Assembly: GCA_943737045.1 (NCBI GenBank) | Contig: CALSFV010000366.1 | Location: forward strand, 126,501 to 190,500 | Reading direction: 5' to 3' | Length of the DNA: 64,000 bases | DNA from: Parapristionchus giblindavisi | Lineage: Eukaryota; Nematoda; Chromadorea; Rhabditida; Diplogasteridae | Translations under genes and position numbers: made by a program | Notes under the pieces: model-generated | What the model was told of the DNA's origin: nothing | The model's input: the letters and a program-made list of their open reading frames with translations, nothing else | Databases searched by the model: none | In this document: one piece after another, positions 52,201 through 62,865 of the stretch | How positions within the stretch are numbered: the stretch's first letter is position 1 | How the letters are laid out: every line of letters begins with the position of its first letter

Positions 52201-55200
52201 AACTCGAACATTCCACAGATCTCTGGAGGCATCACCTTAAATTAATATTTATATATTTAAATAAAGTGTTGCATCTAATTCACATCATAAAAGTATCATA
52301 TTCCAAGTCTGACTGCACATGCCCCAATCACATTACTTCAAAATGCGAAAGAGATGGGAATAGCGGGGCAACAGAGATGCTCAGGCCATTTTACGCACAC
52401 TGTAGTGTGCGGTTTGGTGTGTTTTCGCAATAATGAGACGATAGTTCATTAGCAAGAGCGGCGCACCTCAGACAGGTTTGGTAGCGCGGCGGAGAGTGCA
52501 ACAGAGAAAATCATTGGATGTCTTCTCGCACGCACACCCTCTCTAATGCAGCCCACCAAACCCGCATGGCATCCGCCGAGCCCTCTTTATATCCCATGCA
52601 ACTCAGGAAAAAGGTATTCTCGCTTAGTTCCTTGCTGCCCCGCTATTACAGAGGCTGAACTAACGTGCAATACATCCCGAGTACTACAATGCAATCCTAC
52701 GCTCTTCTTGTGCTCTTCCTCATTTACCCTTGCACTAATTTAGTTATAGATCATTCCCTTTCTCATTTGTGAAGTCTTCTACTTCACTCTAATTAACGTC
52801 CCTCTATGTTCTTCTACTCTTCTTGTCTCATCAACTCAATTACTTCTGAGTGCTCATCTCACACTTGAGAATGACATCATCATGTAGCAATGCTTGTTAA
52901 TTCTAAGAATATTTGATCATGCATCCTAGTGCTTGATATAGCTCCGAGGACAAACAATCATGTCAAAGCCCTGCCCATTTTTCTCTATCGCACGCAGTGA
53001 AGGTAAAAAAATTATCATGATAAGAGAGGTTAGATTACAATCGCATGTGAAATTCATCACTCCTCTATCACATTTACATAATGCCAAAAGATAAGAAAGG
53101 GGTTAAGAAACTCTCGAACAATGTAAAATCGGCTTACCTCAAGCTGAACTTTGGTCTTTCCAGGCACGGGTACGGGAGATGATAGAAGCATGAGAATCCA
53201 TGTTTCGAGCTCTTTGATCTCTTTCATGACATCAGGTGGAATGGAATCATGCCAGTGCCCAGTGAGAACCGACCAAACAAGATCGCTGAATGAAAGAATT
53301 ATCGTTTTCCCGTGACGTACCAGCCGTCATTCTAACATTTCTCATCAATTGATATGATTCTCTCGTCAGAAATCACTATACACAGAATGCAGATGTATCG
53401 TGAAATTTCCATAAAAAAACATCTGCTCTATCACTGTAAAATAAGGAAGGAATGGGCTAAGGAGAACTTGTCCTGGCCATATAAGATGACTAGGATCAAT
53501 TTTCGGTACGGATTACGAATCCGCTTTCAAACTTTGCCCAATCTAGCTGAGCTTCGAGAAAATCGATATTGAAATTCGGCTATTAATTCGGAAATTAGTG
53601 TTGCTTCCTACACAATCCATCCTAATGAGTTCATGAACTCATCTATCAATTATCAAAACTCCTGCTGTTGTAGTTCAGTGGATAAGGTAGACAAGGTGTG
53701 TATTTTCGAATCAACTTAGTCGAAGTTCAAATATCGATGTTCTCAAAGCCCAACTCGATTGGACAACATTTGAAAACGGATACATAACAAGCATCGAAAA
53801 CTGATTCTAGTCATGTTATTGCCATCTCGCATGGTCAGGACAAATTGGGAGCATCCCCATGTAAGATGATTCCTATATTCCATACTTTAGGATATCTTAG
53901 ATCTGATTACAATAAAATAGGGCTCTTACCGCTTTGAATGAGTCTGCGCAACTCGTGCATTGCACGCATCGACCAATTTCTTCAATAGAACGAGTAGATC
54001 ATGGAATATCGTGATGAAGGGATGATGGGAGATCAATACGAGCGAAGTTAGGGACTTCACGTGATCACGTCTGCAATTTAAGCAAATTTTGTTATTTAGT
54101 TCTACGTAGGAAGCTTCTTGGGACCGTAGGAGGTGCACATTATCGTTCGGTAGCCATGTTTAATATAAAGAAAGTTGCCAATATATCGTTACCAATAAAA
54201 TTATACTTTAGCCGGCTCAAAAGTAGAATCCAGTACCACATATGCAGGCTCATACCTATACGCCAAACAGATGCCTATACAGAACCGGTATTAATTGCAA
54301 AAAAAGAAATTTTGTAAAAAAACTCGGACATTTGTAACTCACCTTGGTTTTTGACCGGGTACGATCGGATTCTCTCCAGGCGGCGCTTTCCTATCGAATG
54401 ACTGATAGAAGTTCAAACATATTCCATATCGGACCTTATTTGAGTCCTGAAATTAAGAGTATGATAATTAAGAGTATGTAGAGTATGATAGAGATTAAGA
54501 GAGATACGTATCTTTGCCATAAACTCATAACTTTCTTACTCTACATCACAATGATTCTTTTCGCTCTTTAACGTACCTTCTCTGTCAGCATAAACACGAA
54601 GAACTGCGCTTCTCTCGATATCCGTCGGATGTGACCTTAAAATGATTTTTTTCCTTAAAAAAACTTTTTTTCTTAGTATCGCAAAAAGACAATTTCAAAG
54701 TGATTTATAAGCAGTCTTCTTTTGAGGCATTCGGATACTTTGTCGCAACCGCGTTTAAAAGTATTTTTGAATTGCAAGCGCGAATAGAATTAGCCATCGG
54801 TCCATCTCCATAATCTCCCTATTTCTCGTTCAGCATCTCATCCCATCGCCCATAAGGTACTTGGACAACAACGGGGCAATTGAATCGGCGAAATATAAAC
54901 GGACCTATTATGAGAATAACGGACCACCATATCCTTCTATTAAATACGAATTATTGCGCCCTGCCAACGCACAAAATGATAGCTAATTGCAGTATCAGGA
55001 TATTTATGAGCTGGGTTAATACCCTAAAGACTCCTTAAGATTCCATAAGTGTCTTAAGGAGTCCTTAAGGAGTCCCGAGGATTTACCGGATTTGGGTGAC
55101 TTACTTATAGTAGTGCATCCTTCGGGTTGACAGAAGAGAGTTACGTCACTTGGAAGATAAAAGTCTTTGTGATCATCGGTTGGATACCTTTAAGTAATAA

Positions 55201-56081
55201 ATTTGCTTACTGTGATATCCATATTTGCATCTTGTTTGCGTTTCATCCTTTTTTTCGAAACTGTGTTTTTTGCATCTATTATGATAAGTTGAATGATAAG
55301 TTCAGCTCGTCTCTTCATTTCTCAATTATTGTACAACAATCTTTGGACACTAAGATGCCTAGAAGGGATATCTGCAGGATTACGGTCCATGATGAGGGAG
55401 AGAGATAAGACAGGAAGGTATAGCATACTCCACAATAAAATTTCGTCGAAAACGATGTCGAAAGGGTATACTTGAGAAGCCCTTAAGGTGTCCAATCTAT
55501 CTTATTCTTTCTTTATTTCTCTTTCCTCCTTTTTCCCTCTTAAAATCCCCAATCAGTAGTCCGCTTCTTTTTTCGACTCTCATTCCCATATATGGGAAAA
55601 GAGGAAGTGAAAAACGATTCATCTTTCAAAAAGAAAGAAAAGGAAGAAGTGGAGTCGAATATAAAGGGAAATATCGATGGATGAAGAAGAAGAATAAAGT
55701 CGTTGGTGGTGGCTTCACTTAGGAACGTAATAAGGGAAACGAAATTGTTTTCAAACAAACGTCCGTAAGATCTTTCCCGCGCTAGAGCACGTCACACCTA
55801 TCACATTTCTCGATTGTGACTATTGAACAATATGGCATTAGAAAGCCCGAAAATATTTTAAAGTTGTGCAAAACGAGGATTTCCTTCCATTTTTCAATTC
55901 TTGTCTCCATAGCTCAAAAAGTTTGGAGAAAGTCGTACCTCCTCAGTATATCAGGATGTGAAACACTGGTGTGATTCGAGATTGAATCTCTGTGACTGTG
56001 ACCTCTCGTTCGATTTCTTCGTCCAACAATGACCAAATAGTCAATGAGACGAGGACACAACTCCTTGCTTTTGTCATCCAT
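39843..56081 (-). CDS. aex-3: MADD/AEX-3 homologue, DENN-domain Rab3 exchange factor
   Basis: Guanine-nucleotide exchange factor for Rab3/Rab27 in synaptic vesicle transport (family knowledge: human MADD, C. elegans AEX-3). Exons 1-37, from the 5' end: 55939-56081, 55105-55187, 54577-54635, 54343-54446, 53930-54070, 53138-53285, 52083-52235, 51730-51861, 49782-49850, 49038-49145, 48683-48802, 48306-48457, 48108-48255, 47693-47843, 47420-47543, 46761-47244, 46010-46078, 45764-45865, 45467-45621, 45092-45320, 44962-45027, 44763-44895, 44495-44578, 44383-44452, 44193-44338, 43786-44034, 43487-43656, 43368-43437, 42883-43003, 42447-42576, 42311-42397, 42119-42226, 41869-41970, 41628-41690, 41441-41578, 41230-41344, 41095-41141; exon 38 is 39843-39929 or 40243-40527. 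All join in frame: 1619 or 1685 residues. Landmarks: [12 protein letters not shown] (9-20), FCQPEGC (66-72), [14 protein letters not shown] (300-313), [12 protein letters not shown], a Ser-rich linker (612-773), a proline-rich stretch (about 1125-1208) and a conserved C-terminal part (about 1265-1591). Confidence 0.96.
40243..40527 (-). other. aex-3: MADD homologue, proximal alternative last exon
   Basis: Encodes 94 residues starting [14 protein letters not shown] and ending at its own TAG. It begins in phase 0 after an ATTCCAG acceptor, so exon 37 can splice to it as well as to the distal exon. Its first 14 residues look like a diverged copy of the distal exon's start (A..I.yA..rVFS). The rest ([18 protein letters not shown], then an acidic/Ser segment) has no match I know. 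It replaces the last 28 residues with a longer, disordered tail. Confidence 0.7.
43130..43217. repeat. (AAT)n microsatellite
   Basis: About 29 uninterrupted AAT triplets in the intron between exons 28 and 29 of the MADD homologue. Confidence 0.97.
43786..44034 (-). other. aex-3: Proline-rich exon of the MADD homologue
   Basis: Exon 26 encodes about 83 residues rich in Pro, Ala, Gly and Arg, with motifs such as [23 protein letters not shown] and [11 protein letters not shown]. These look like SH3 or EVH1 ligands. The flanking exons 25 and 27 continue the bias ([23 protein letters not shown]) and a Gln-rich stretch. It is GC-rich compared with its neighbours, so open frames on the other strand here are shadows. 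Confidence 0.85.
45866..46760 (-). other. Introns around exon 17 of the MADD homologue
   Basis: The 682-bp intron 46079-46760 and the 144-bp intron 45866-46009 contain no open frame, repeat or RNA gene that I recognise. Confidence 0.5.
49038..49145 (-). other. aex-3: Exon 10 of the MADD homologue with a GC donor
   Basis: Encodes [15 protein letters not shown] and the following PDLPEPD segment, the counterpart of MPDDVWLVDLDSN in MADD. Its 3' end is CTCAAG followed by GCAAGT, so the next intron (48803-49037) is a GC-AG intron; no GT is available that keeps the conserved frame. Confidence 0.85.
50204..51638. mobile_element. 1.4-kb Tc1/mariner-like palindromic element
   Basis: Ends in inverted CAGTATCGCCAGAAAGTAAT flanked by TA (50202-50203, 51639-51640). 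The arms are about 630 bp each (to about 50835 and from about 51007) and nearly identical. The 170-bp loop has no coding capacity; it carries a GATCAAA-type repeat at 50849-50880. No transposase fragment is visible, so it depends on a helper elsewhere. It lies in the 1.88-kb intron between exons 8 and 9 of the MADD homologue. Confidence 0.9.
52236..53137 (-). other. 902-bp intron of the MADD homologue with a MITE-like repeat
   Basis: Between exons 6 and 7. It holds a short inverted repeat, AATAGCGGGGCA at 52359-52370 facing its complement at about 52637-52648, enclosing some 265 bp that are more GC-rich than the rest of the intron. No TSD could be fixed. Nothing else is seen. Confidence 0.4.
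53671..53736 (+). repeat. tRNA-like remnant
   Basis: TAGTTCAGTGGATAAGG at 53671-53687 fits a pol III A box, and CGAAGTTCAAATATCG at 53721-53736 resembles a T arm and B box, at tRNA-like spacing. The acceptor and anticodon stems do not pair well. It may be a tRNA pseudogene or the head of a SINE; it lies in an intron of the MADD homologue. Confidence 0.3.
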
Positions 56082-56102
56082 CACGTCTATGCATCACTGC
56101 AA
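56074..56102 (-). promoter_or_regulatory. aex-3: 5' acceptor and overlapping uORF of the MADD homologue
   Basis: ATTATTGCAG (AG at 56097-56098) ends 15 nt before the start codon (56079-56081), as expected for spliced-leader addition. The leader contains an upstream ATG (56092-56094) whose seven-codon frame runs across the true start and ends in TGA at about 56074. Conservation of [12 protein letters not shown] near the N-terminus supports the downstream ATG. Confidence 0.6.
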
Positions 56103-58302
56103 TAATCAACTCTATTTATCAAGTTATTTAAATATAAAAATCGGAATAACTATTAATTCTCTTCTTGAATGTGTTAATCGCTAATTATGCAACGGGATGA
56201 ACAAATTGACGCAACGACACGAAGAACCGTGAGAAAATGAGCTAAATTAGAGCTAAATATCGCGAAGTTACGTCGAATGTCCGAGAGGAGAAAAATAGGA
56301 TTTGTTTTTCTACGAGAAACGAGAATTAGTTCAAGAATCAGATTAGGTTTTAGTGATTGGTGGTGACTCATAGTCTATTTTAGCTTTGATTTATTTTTTT
56401 TTTCATTTTTTTTCATCGATTCCACGTATTTTGTCTTACACAATATTAAACAATCTATTAGCCAATAATTTGCTATGCAATCTCAAAATATTTAACTCTA
56501 ATTTATAATTTATTGATTGTCGACGACTCGTCGTGGCTTGATGAGAACTTGATAACATGACAAACCATATCTATTTCTGTAACGTTTGTACTATTTATCT
56601 TTTCGTCTCTCTCTGCTTCTCGCACTCATTATATTCTCATTTTGTAAATGACATCATTTTTAGTTTTTGACATTGCAAAGGCGTTCGAGAGTGCAGTATA
56701 AAGATACACAGACAGGGCAATGAAGTTGGGGTGGAGATGACTCAAGGGAATCGGAAGCGCGCTAGAGGTATGTGAAGGAATTGAGTGGGAGAGAAGAGCT
56801 TTAGAGAGATGGAGAGATACGTAGAGAAGTCGATTACTTGATGATTATAACCACGATTGAAATTGACGTCAAATTTATAATCTCCAAAAAAATTAAAACT
56901 TTCCTGCCTTCTCACCAGTTCTTACTCTCTTCATGAATAGTTCATTTTAAAAATCAATAAATAAAATAACAGCTTCTCATGAGGGCTTAGTGAATGGAGC
57001 AGGGATAAAACGTCGCATTGAATTACAAAAAAATAGATCTATGGTTGTTCGCTGAATACCGTAAGTAACAATCGCACTAAACAAAAATGGCAGAATTAAT
57101 AATGAAGTAGAGGTAAAGAAAGGTGGAAGAAAAGAATTGGAAAATAGTAACATCATTGTAGCCTCAAACATCGAGCAGAGATAAGAAATGAACACTATGG
57201 AATAAAGAAGAATGCGGGAAAGGCTAATAGTAAGAAAGAGAGGTTCAATTTATCCTGAAGATTAAGTGCATGGTGGAGTCTCACTATTGGTGTGAATTAT
57301 ATCAATAATAACGCAGCGAATTCCCGAATGACGCATAATTCAAAAGAGGAAACAAAAAGAAAAGATGCTCATAATAGAACGAGTAGGCGGACAGGAAATG
57401 TCACTTATGATCACCTGCGCATTTCCGAAGAGGATTACTGTCCTTCGGAGGACCCAATCACTCTTTCCCCTTGCTATAGCCACTCGTCTCAGTCTCTGCT
57501 CCCATGCCTCATCCATATATCTCCCCGTACCACGCTTTTCCCTACCCAAACTTCCTTCTTCTCTCTTTCTTTTCGGTGGTGCTCTCATCATGAATTCTAT
57601 CCGTGATGGTTACGAGCAATTAGATGAGAGAGAGTGACCATATTAGTGTAGTGAAGGGAAGAGAACGGAGAGGACCTCAGACGGAGGATATAGGGTATAG
57701 AAGAAGTGGCAGAAGGAGGAGAGCGATAGTGAGAGGAAGGGAGAGAAGGAAATAGAGGAGGAGTAGAGAGGGGAGGAGCTACCTTTTCTCCTCTATAACT
57801 AGAGAGAGAGGAGCCTACTATTTTGCCGTTCTTTTTTCTGACAGATCCTATCGATCGAGACGAAGAGACAAGAGAAGGACGTAGAAGGAAACAGATGGAG
57901 GAACGGTCAAAGATGAGATATGAGGAAGGGGAGGGAGAGGCGGAGAGGGGGAGAGGTGAAGGAAGAGAGAAGAGAATAGTGAAGCGGAAAGGGCGGAGTT
58001 GGTGAATCAGGTGTTCGTCCTCATTTGATAAAACGTCACTAAATTCTAACTAGATAAACATATTTGGGAAACTCATATATCCCTAATTAGAAATGAAATA
58101 TGTAAAAAAGCAAACCATAAATACCGTCATCGGACAAAGAGATGAATGAGCTATGAACTACGTAAAAATAAGAGGTCGAATACGACACAGAAAGAGGAAG
58201 CAGTATAACATAAACGTTATTAACTCAACGGTATTTCTTTACTTGATTCTCAGATGAAATAATCATCATATAGCCACAGACAATGCGTTATAATTTCACC
58301 CT
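56103..58302. other. Upstream flank of the MADD homologue, no gene seen
   Basis: The promoter of the MADD homologue probably lies here, but no element could be singled out. Purine-rich tracts occur at 57690-57780 and 57895-57980. The frames of 60-104 codons do not resemble known proteins. Confidence 0.5.
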
Positions 58303-59631
58303 CAGGGAAATCTTCCTCATGTTCAGGGAAATCTTCCTCATGTTCAGGGAAATCTTCCTCATGTTCAGGGAAATCTTCCTCATGTTCAGGGGAATCTTCC
58401 TCATGTTCAGGGGAATCTTCCTCATGTTCAGGGGAATCTTCCTCATGTTCAGGGGAATCTTCCTCATGTTCAGGGGAATCTTCCTCATGTTCAGGGGAAT
58501 CTTCCTCATGTTCAGGGGAATCTTCCTCATGTTCAGGGGAATCTTCCTCATGTTCAGGGGAATCTTCCTCATGTTCAGGGGAATCTTCCTCATGTTCAGG
58601 GAAATCTTCCTCATGTTCAGGGAAATCTTCCTCATGTTCAGGGAAATCTTCCTCATGTTCAGGGAAATCTTCCTCATGTTCAGGGAAATCTTCCTCATGT
58701 TCAGGGAAATCTTCCTCATGTTCAGGGAAATCTTCCTCATGTTCAGGGGAATCTTCCTCATGTTCAGGGGAATCTTCCTCATGTTCAGGGGAATCTTCCT
58801 CATGTTCAGGGGAATCTTCCTCATGTTCAGGGGAATCTTCCTCATGTTCAGAGGAATCTTCCTCATGTTCAGGGGAATCTTCCTCATGTTCAGGGGAATC
58901 TTCCTCATGTTCAGGGGAATCTTCCTCATGTTCAGGGGAATCTTCTTCATGTTCAGGGGAATCTTCTTCATGTTCAGGGGAATCTTCCTCATGTTCAGGG
59001 GAATCTTCCTCATGTTCAGGGGAATCTGCCTCATGTTCAGGGGAATCTGCCTCATGTTCAGGGGAATCTTCCTCATGTTCAGGGGAATCTTCCTCATGTT
59101 CAGGGGAATCTTCCTCATGTTCAGGGGAATCTTCCTCATGTTCAGGGGAATCTTCCTCATGTTCAGGGGAATCTTCCTCATGTTCAGGGGAATCTTCCTC
59201 ATGTTCAGGGGAATCTTCCTCATGTTCAGGGGAATCTTCCTCATGTTCAGGGGAATCTTCCTCATGTTCAGGGGAATCTTCCTCATGTTCAGGGGAATCT
59301 TCCTCATGTTCAGGGGAATCTTCCTCATGTTCAGGGGAATCTTCCTCATGTTCAGGGGAATCTTCCTCATGTTCAGGGGAATCTGCCTCATGTTCAGGGG
59401 AATCTGCCTCATGTTCAGGGGAATCTTCCTCATGTTCAGGGGAATCTTCCTCATGTTCAGGGGAATCTTCCTCATGTTCAGGGGAATCTTCCTCATGTTC
59501 AGGGGAATCTTCCTCATGTTCAGGGGAATCTTCCTCATGTTCAGGGGAATCTTCCTCATGTTCAGGGGAATCTTCCTCATGTTCAGGGGAATCTTCCTCA
59601 TGTTCAGGGGAATCTTCCTCATGTTCAGGGG
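58303..59631. repeat. 21-bp minisatellite, 63 copies
   Basis: The unit, CAGGGGAATCTTCCTCATGTT (written here as two parts, CAGGGGAATC and TTCCTCATGTT), repeats 63.3 times with almost no length change. Because 21 is a multiple of three, five of six frames stay open; the closed one meets TGA in every unit. Unit variants come in runs: 4 with GGGAAATC, 10 with GGGGAATC, 7 GGGAAATC, then GGGGAATC with paired variants (two TCTTCTTC, two TCTGCC, later two TCTGCC again). No promoter, splice site or known protein supports coding, so it is listed as DNA. Confidence 0.95.
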
Positions 59632-59689
59632 TTAAAATTCAAATAGAGAATGATAGTTAGAGTGAAATTTGAATTGCAATAATAAGTAA

Positions 59690-60197
59690 ATTATTCAATT
59701 TGATCAGATGCTGTTTGCAAAATCTGTTGGCACAGTACAAAAATGTCATATGTCTATAGCTATCACTGCAATGGGTTTCACTGGAACTTCTATCAAGATT
59801 AAGTACTTGCTTATTCGGAAAAAAAATTGACCCAAGCATGGTGCCGCACCCATGTGACCGACTTCATCGCGACTCTATAATGGCCCTACAACTTCCCCGA
59901 CCTGAACCACTGCACTTCACAGTAGGCAGTATTGGAGAGGGAGTCCTGCTCTACAAATCATAAGAGCCGCGAGTCCCTCAAGAAAGCCTTAGAAAAAGCA
60001 TGGGAGAAAATCGACATCCCATACCTGCGGCCTTGTATCGACATTGTCCCTCATCGTCTCAGAGGCGTCATCGCGGCATCATTCATTGTTATGTTCCTAT
60101 TCAGTAATAAATACAGAATGCCGTTTGAATTGTGTATGATGGTTTTTGAGGAAGATACGTGGAATTATCCGTGTAACAATACTTTTTGGACACCCTG
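59690..60197 (+). pseudogene. Tc1/mariner-like transposase remnant, 3' end
   Basis: The + strand reads WPYNFPDLN, an in-frame TAG, then CSTNHKSRESLKKALEKAW and the segment IDIPYLRPCIDIVPHRLRG, which match the C-terminal end of a Tc1/mariner-superfamily transposase (W-P-x-x-S-P-D-L-N-P; H-x-S-x-E-S-L-K; P-R-R-L). A terminal-repeat-like ACTTTTTGGACACCCTG followed by TA closes the copy at 60197. The 5' part and left terminal repeat were not found. Frameshifts and stops make it inactive. Confidence 0.7.
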
Positions 60198-60412
60198 TAG
60201 TTGGTAGAAAGTAGCAATTGTTGCTAGTGTTTTGCAATGGGAAAAGGAAAACAACGAAAAGAGGTCAAGAAAGGAATAAAAGTCATAATATTATTACTGG
60301 TCTAAAAGAATAGAAGAGTACGACACCATTCTGCGTGGGAAGATCAACACTGAAAGGAAGTCATGGAGGCGAAAGAGATGAAGGATGAGAGAGTGGGAGG
60401 GAGAGAGGAGAG

Positions 60413-60508
60413 GGAGAGGGAGAGAGATAGGTGAGAGGAGAGGGAGAGAGATAGGAGAGAGGAGAGGGAGAGAGATAGGAGAGAGGGGAGGGAGAGAGAT
60501 ACGAGAGG
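60413..60508 (+). repeat. 24-bp purine-rich tandem repeat
   Basis: About four copies of a 24-bp unit of GA-rich sequence (AGGGAGAGAGATAGGAGAGA and four more bases) lie within a purine tract spanning 60370-60540. Confidence 0.8.
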
Positions 60509-61654
60509 AGAGGAAGGGAGGGAGTAGAGGGAAGGTTGCTCTATGGAGATACAACAGGTGGAGAGGTAGACGAATGCGCATGAAGAAAGATTCGACTTGA
60601 AAAGGCTCTTTGAAACATTAAAGAAAAGTGGTTGCCAGGGGTCGTAACAACGAACAATTTGTATTTATATCAATTTTGAAGTGGCGTTGAGGTGCGTGCG
60701 AATTTAAGAATGTTCACTCTTTGAATAATTTTATTTTAACTGAAACTAAAACTGAAATTGGGTGGAGTTTCATACGATGTGATTTGTCGAACTTACATTA
60801 AGGTTAATGCTTGTTTACTGTTAGGTTTTATGATGTATAGAATATTTCGTGGTGTTTATTTTTATCTATCGCCATATACGCGTTTGGAAAGAATAATTGG
60901 TCGTCTGATCATTCGACACAAACAATAATCATTTAATTAATCCATCATCCATTGGTATTTCAATGGTATTCTGACTTAAAATTTAGTCGTGATAGGGGAA
61001 ATTGGAAACAAATTGAATAACTTCGAATTTTAGAAACTAAGCAATATTTTTAAAGAAACCGATAGAGAGCGGAGGAGGCAATGATAGATACGCTAGGGAG
61101 AGATTGATCATCTCTGAATAGAATGAAGCATGAATAAGGAGAGAATAGATAGATCAATATGGGAGTATAGAGAGAGAGCAGAGAGGTAGGAAGAGATAGA
61201 ATGTCATATCGATAGAGAGAAGCATAAAATGGGAGCGAAACGATCAACTGCATACAGAGAAAGATCCAGAATCGGAGGCAGCTATAAACGACGCAATGGC
61301 TTGATTGAAGAAAAAGGAATCAAGGACATAAAGGCATATATTTCTGTTCTCTATATATGTCCAGTCATTTACAACATATGAAATGGAGGATTTTTTGGGA
61401 ATAAAACAACAACAAGACGCATAAAAGCCATAAACGCACAAAATCCCAGAATGAACCAGATAAAGATTGGTAATTTGCTTATTTGCGTGGGCATGAGCCT
61501 AGGCGTAATTCGTTAAATTGAAAAAAATCTCAGCAAATTAGCTGGAATAAATGTACTTCAAAACAGAAGGATAGGGAAGCTCAACCGTTACAAATGCAAT
61601 AGTGCCTACAAGAAGACAAAGAGAAACAACGGCAGATGGTCACAGACAAACGAT

Positions 61655-61880
61655 AAGGAAGCAAAGGAGGGGAGAGAGAGAGGAAAGGGAGGGGAGGGAG
61701 GGAGAAGGAGGGGGGAGGGAGGAAAGAGAGGGGAGGGAGCGAGAGGGAGGGGGGAGGAGAGAGGGGGAAAAGAGAGGGGAGGGAGCGAGAGGGAGGGGGA
61801 AGAGAGGGAGGAAAGAGAGGAGAGCGAGAGGGAGGGAGAGAGAAGGAGAGAGAGAGAGGAGAGAGGGAACTGGAGAAGGG
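61655..61880 (+). repeat. Polypurine tract
   Basis: More than 200 bp of nearly pure purine on + in irregular GGGA/GAGAG groups. The overlapping frames on both strands are low complexity and not genes. Confidence 0.9.
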
Positions 61881-62079
61881 ATTGGAGGAGGAAGCAGGGA
61901 TAGGGTAGCCTCATCTGCATATGTGTTAGATATGGGAGTTGTTATAAACATGGATGGATTAACATAGCATCAGATTTTTATAGTTGGGAATGCTTTCCAT
62001 AATAAAAGCAATTCAAAAAAGACAGTCACTGCTTTAGCTGTGAAGGTAATGGGATCGGTGTTTCATGCTCTTTTCATAC

Positions 62080-62865
62080 ATATGAGGCCGTTTTCGTAAG
62101 AGTCGACTAAAATATTTGAAATCTGGCACAGTCAAAAAATTAAATTTTGGGGATCGGGGTTCTTAAGGGTGCAGATGACGATGGTCGTGTTCATTTTTCA
62201 CCAAAACCCGCCGTTGAGGCCAGACGACGTCGCGTTGAAATCGCGTTTTCAGTTTTTTCTCCTCAACCGATTGCACTAAAATTTGCATACGATGCCACCA
62301 GGGGCAGAATTTGATGACGATCACGCCTCTCTCACACACTCTCTCTTCCACTTCCCTTCCTTCCTATGTCGGTCGCCTCACCTGCCTCTCTGCTCTCTCG
62401 TACCACCACACTCTCTCGCCTCTTGCCTCCACTCCAACGACAAAATGACTACACTAAAAGTTGATTTTCTCGAAAGTACCTACCACAAATTGGCTAAAAA
62501 AATTTCCATGAAATCCTGAAGCCATTACGGTCCGATCTATGTATCTCGCTAAAAATGCAATTGCCTTTGAGAGAAATTCAATTTTTTAAAATTTCTAATA
62601 CCTTTTCATGAAAAATGAATTAGACAGGCGTGATCGTCATCAAATTCTGCCCCTGGTGGCATCGTATGCAAATTTTAGTGCAATCGGTTGAGGAGAAAAA
62701 ACTGAAAACGCGATTTCAACGCGACGTCGTCTGGCCTCAACGGCGGGTTTCGGTGAAAAATGAACACGACCAACGCCATCTGCACCCTTAAGAACCCCGA
62801 TCCCCAAAATTTAATTTTTTGACTGTGCCGGCACTTGGTCGTTTCTTACACAAACGGCCTCATAT
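62080..62865. mobile_element. 786-bp fold-back MITE related to the 34591 element
   Basis: Inverted arms of about 250 bp (62080-62328 and 62619-62865) start with ATATGAGGCCGTTT. The arms and much of the right half of the loop (from about 62450) match the arms of the element at 34591-36575, including GGATCGGGGTTCT and CGTCGTCTGGCCTCAACGG. It lacks the AT-hook gene and is an internally deleted, non-autonomous copy of the same family. Confidence 0.88.

Noticed and set aside
58303..59631. CRISPR-like array
   Set aside because: The units are directly tandem with no unique spacers, and the DNA is from an animal.
58283..59635. 450-codon + strand and 444-codon minus strand open frames
   Set aside because: They are readings of the 21-bp minisatellite. 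Five frames are open for the same reason, and no start context, splice site or known repeat protein supports any of them.
61602..61967. Arg/Glu/Gly-rich and Ser/Pro/Leu-rich frames on both strands
   Set aside because: Readings of a polypurine tract; no gene structure.
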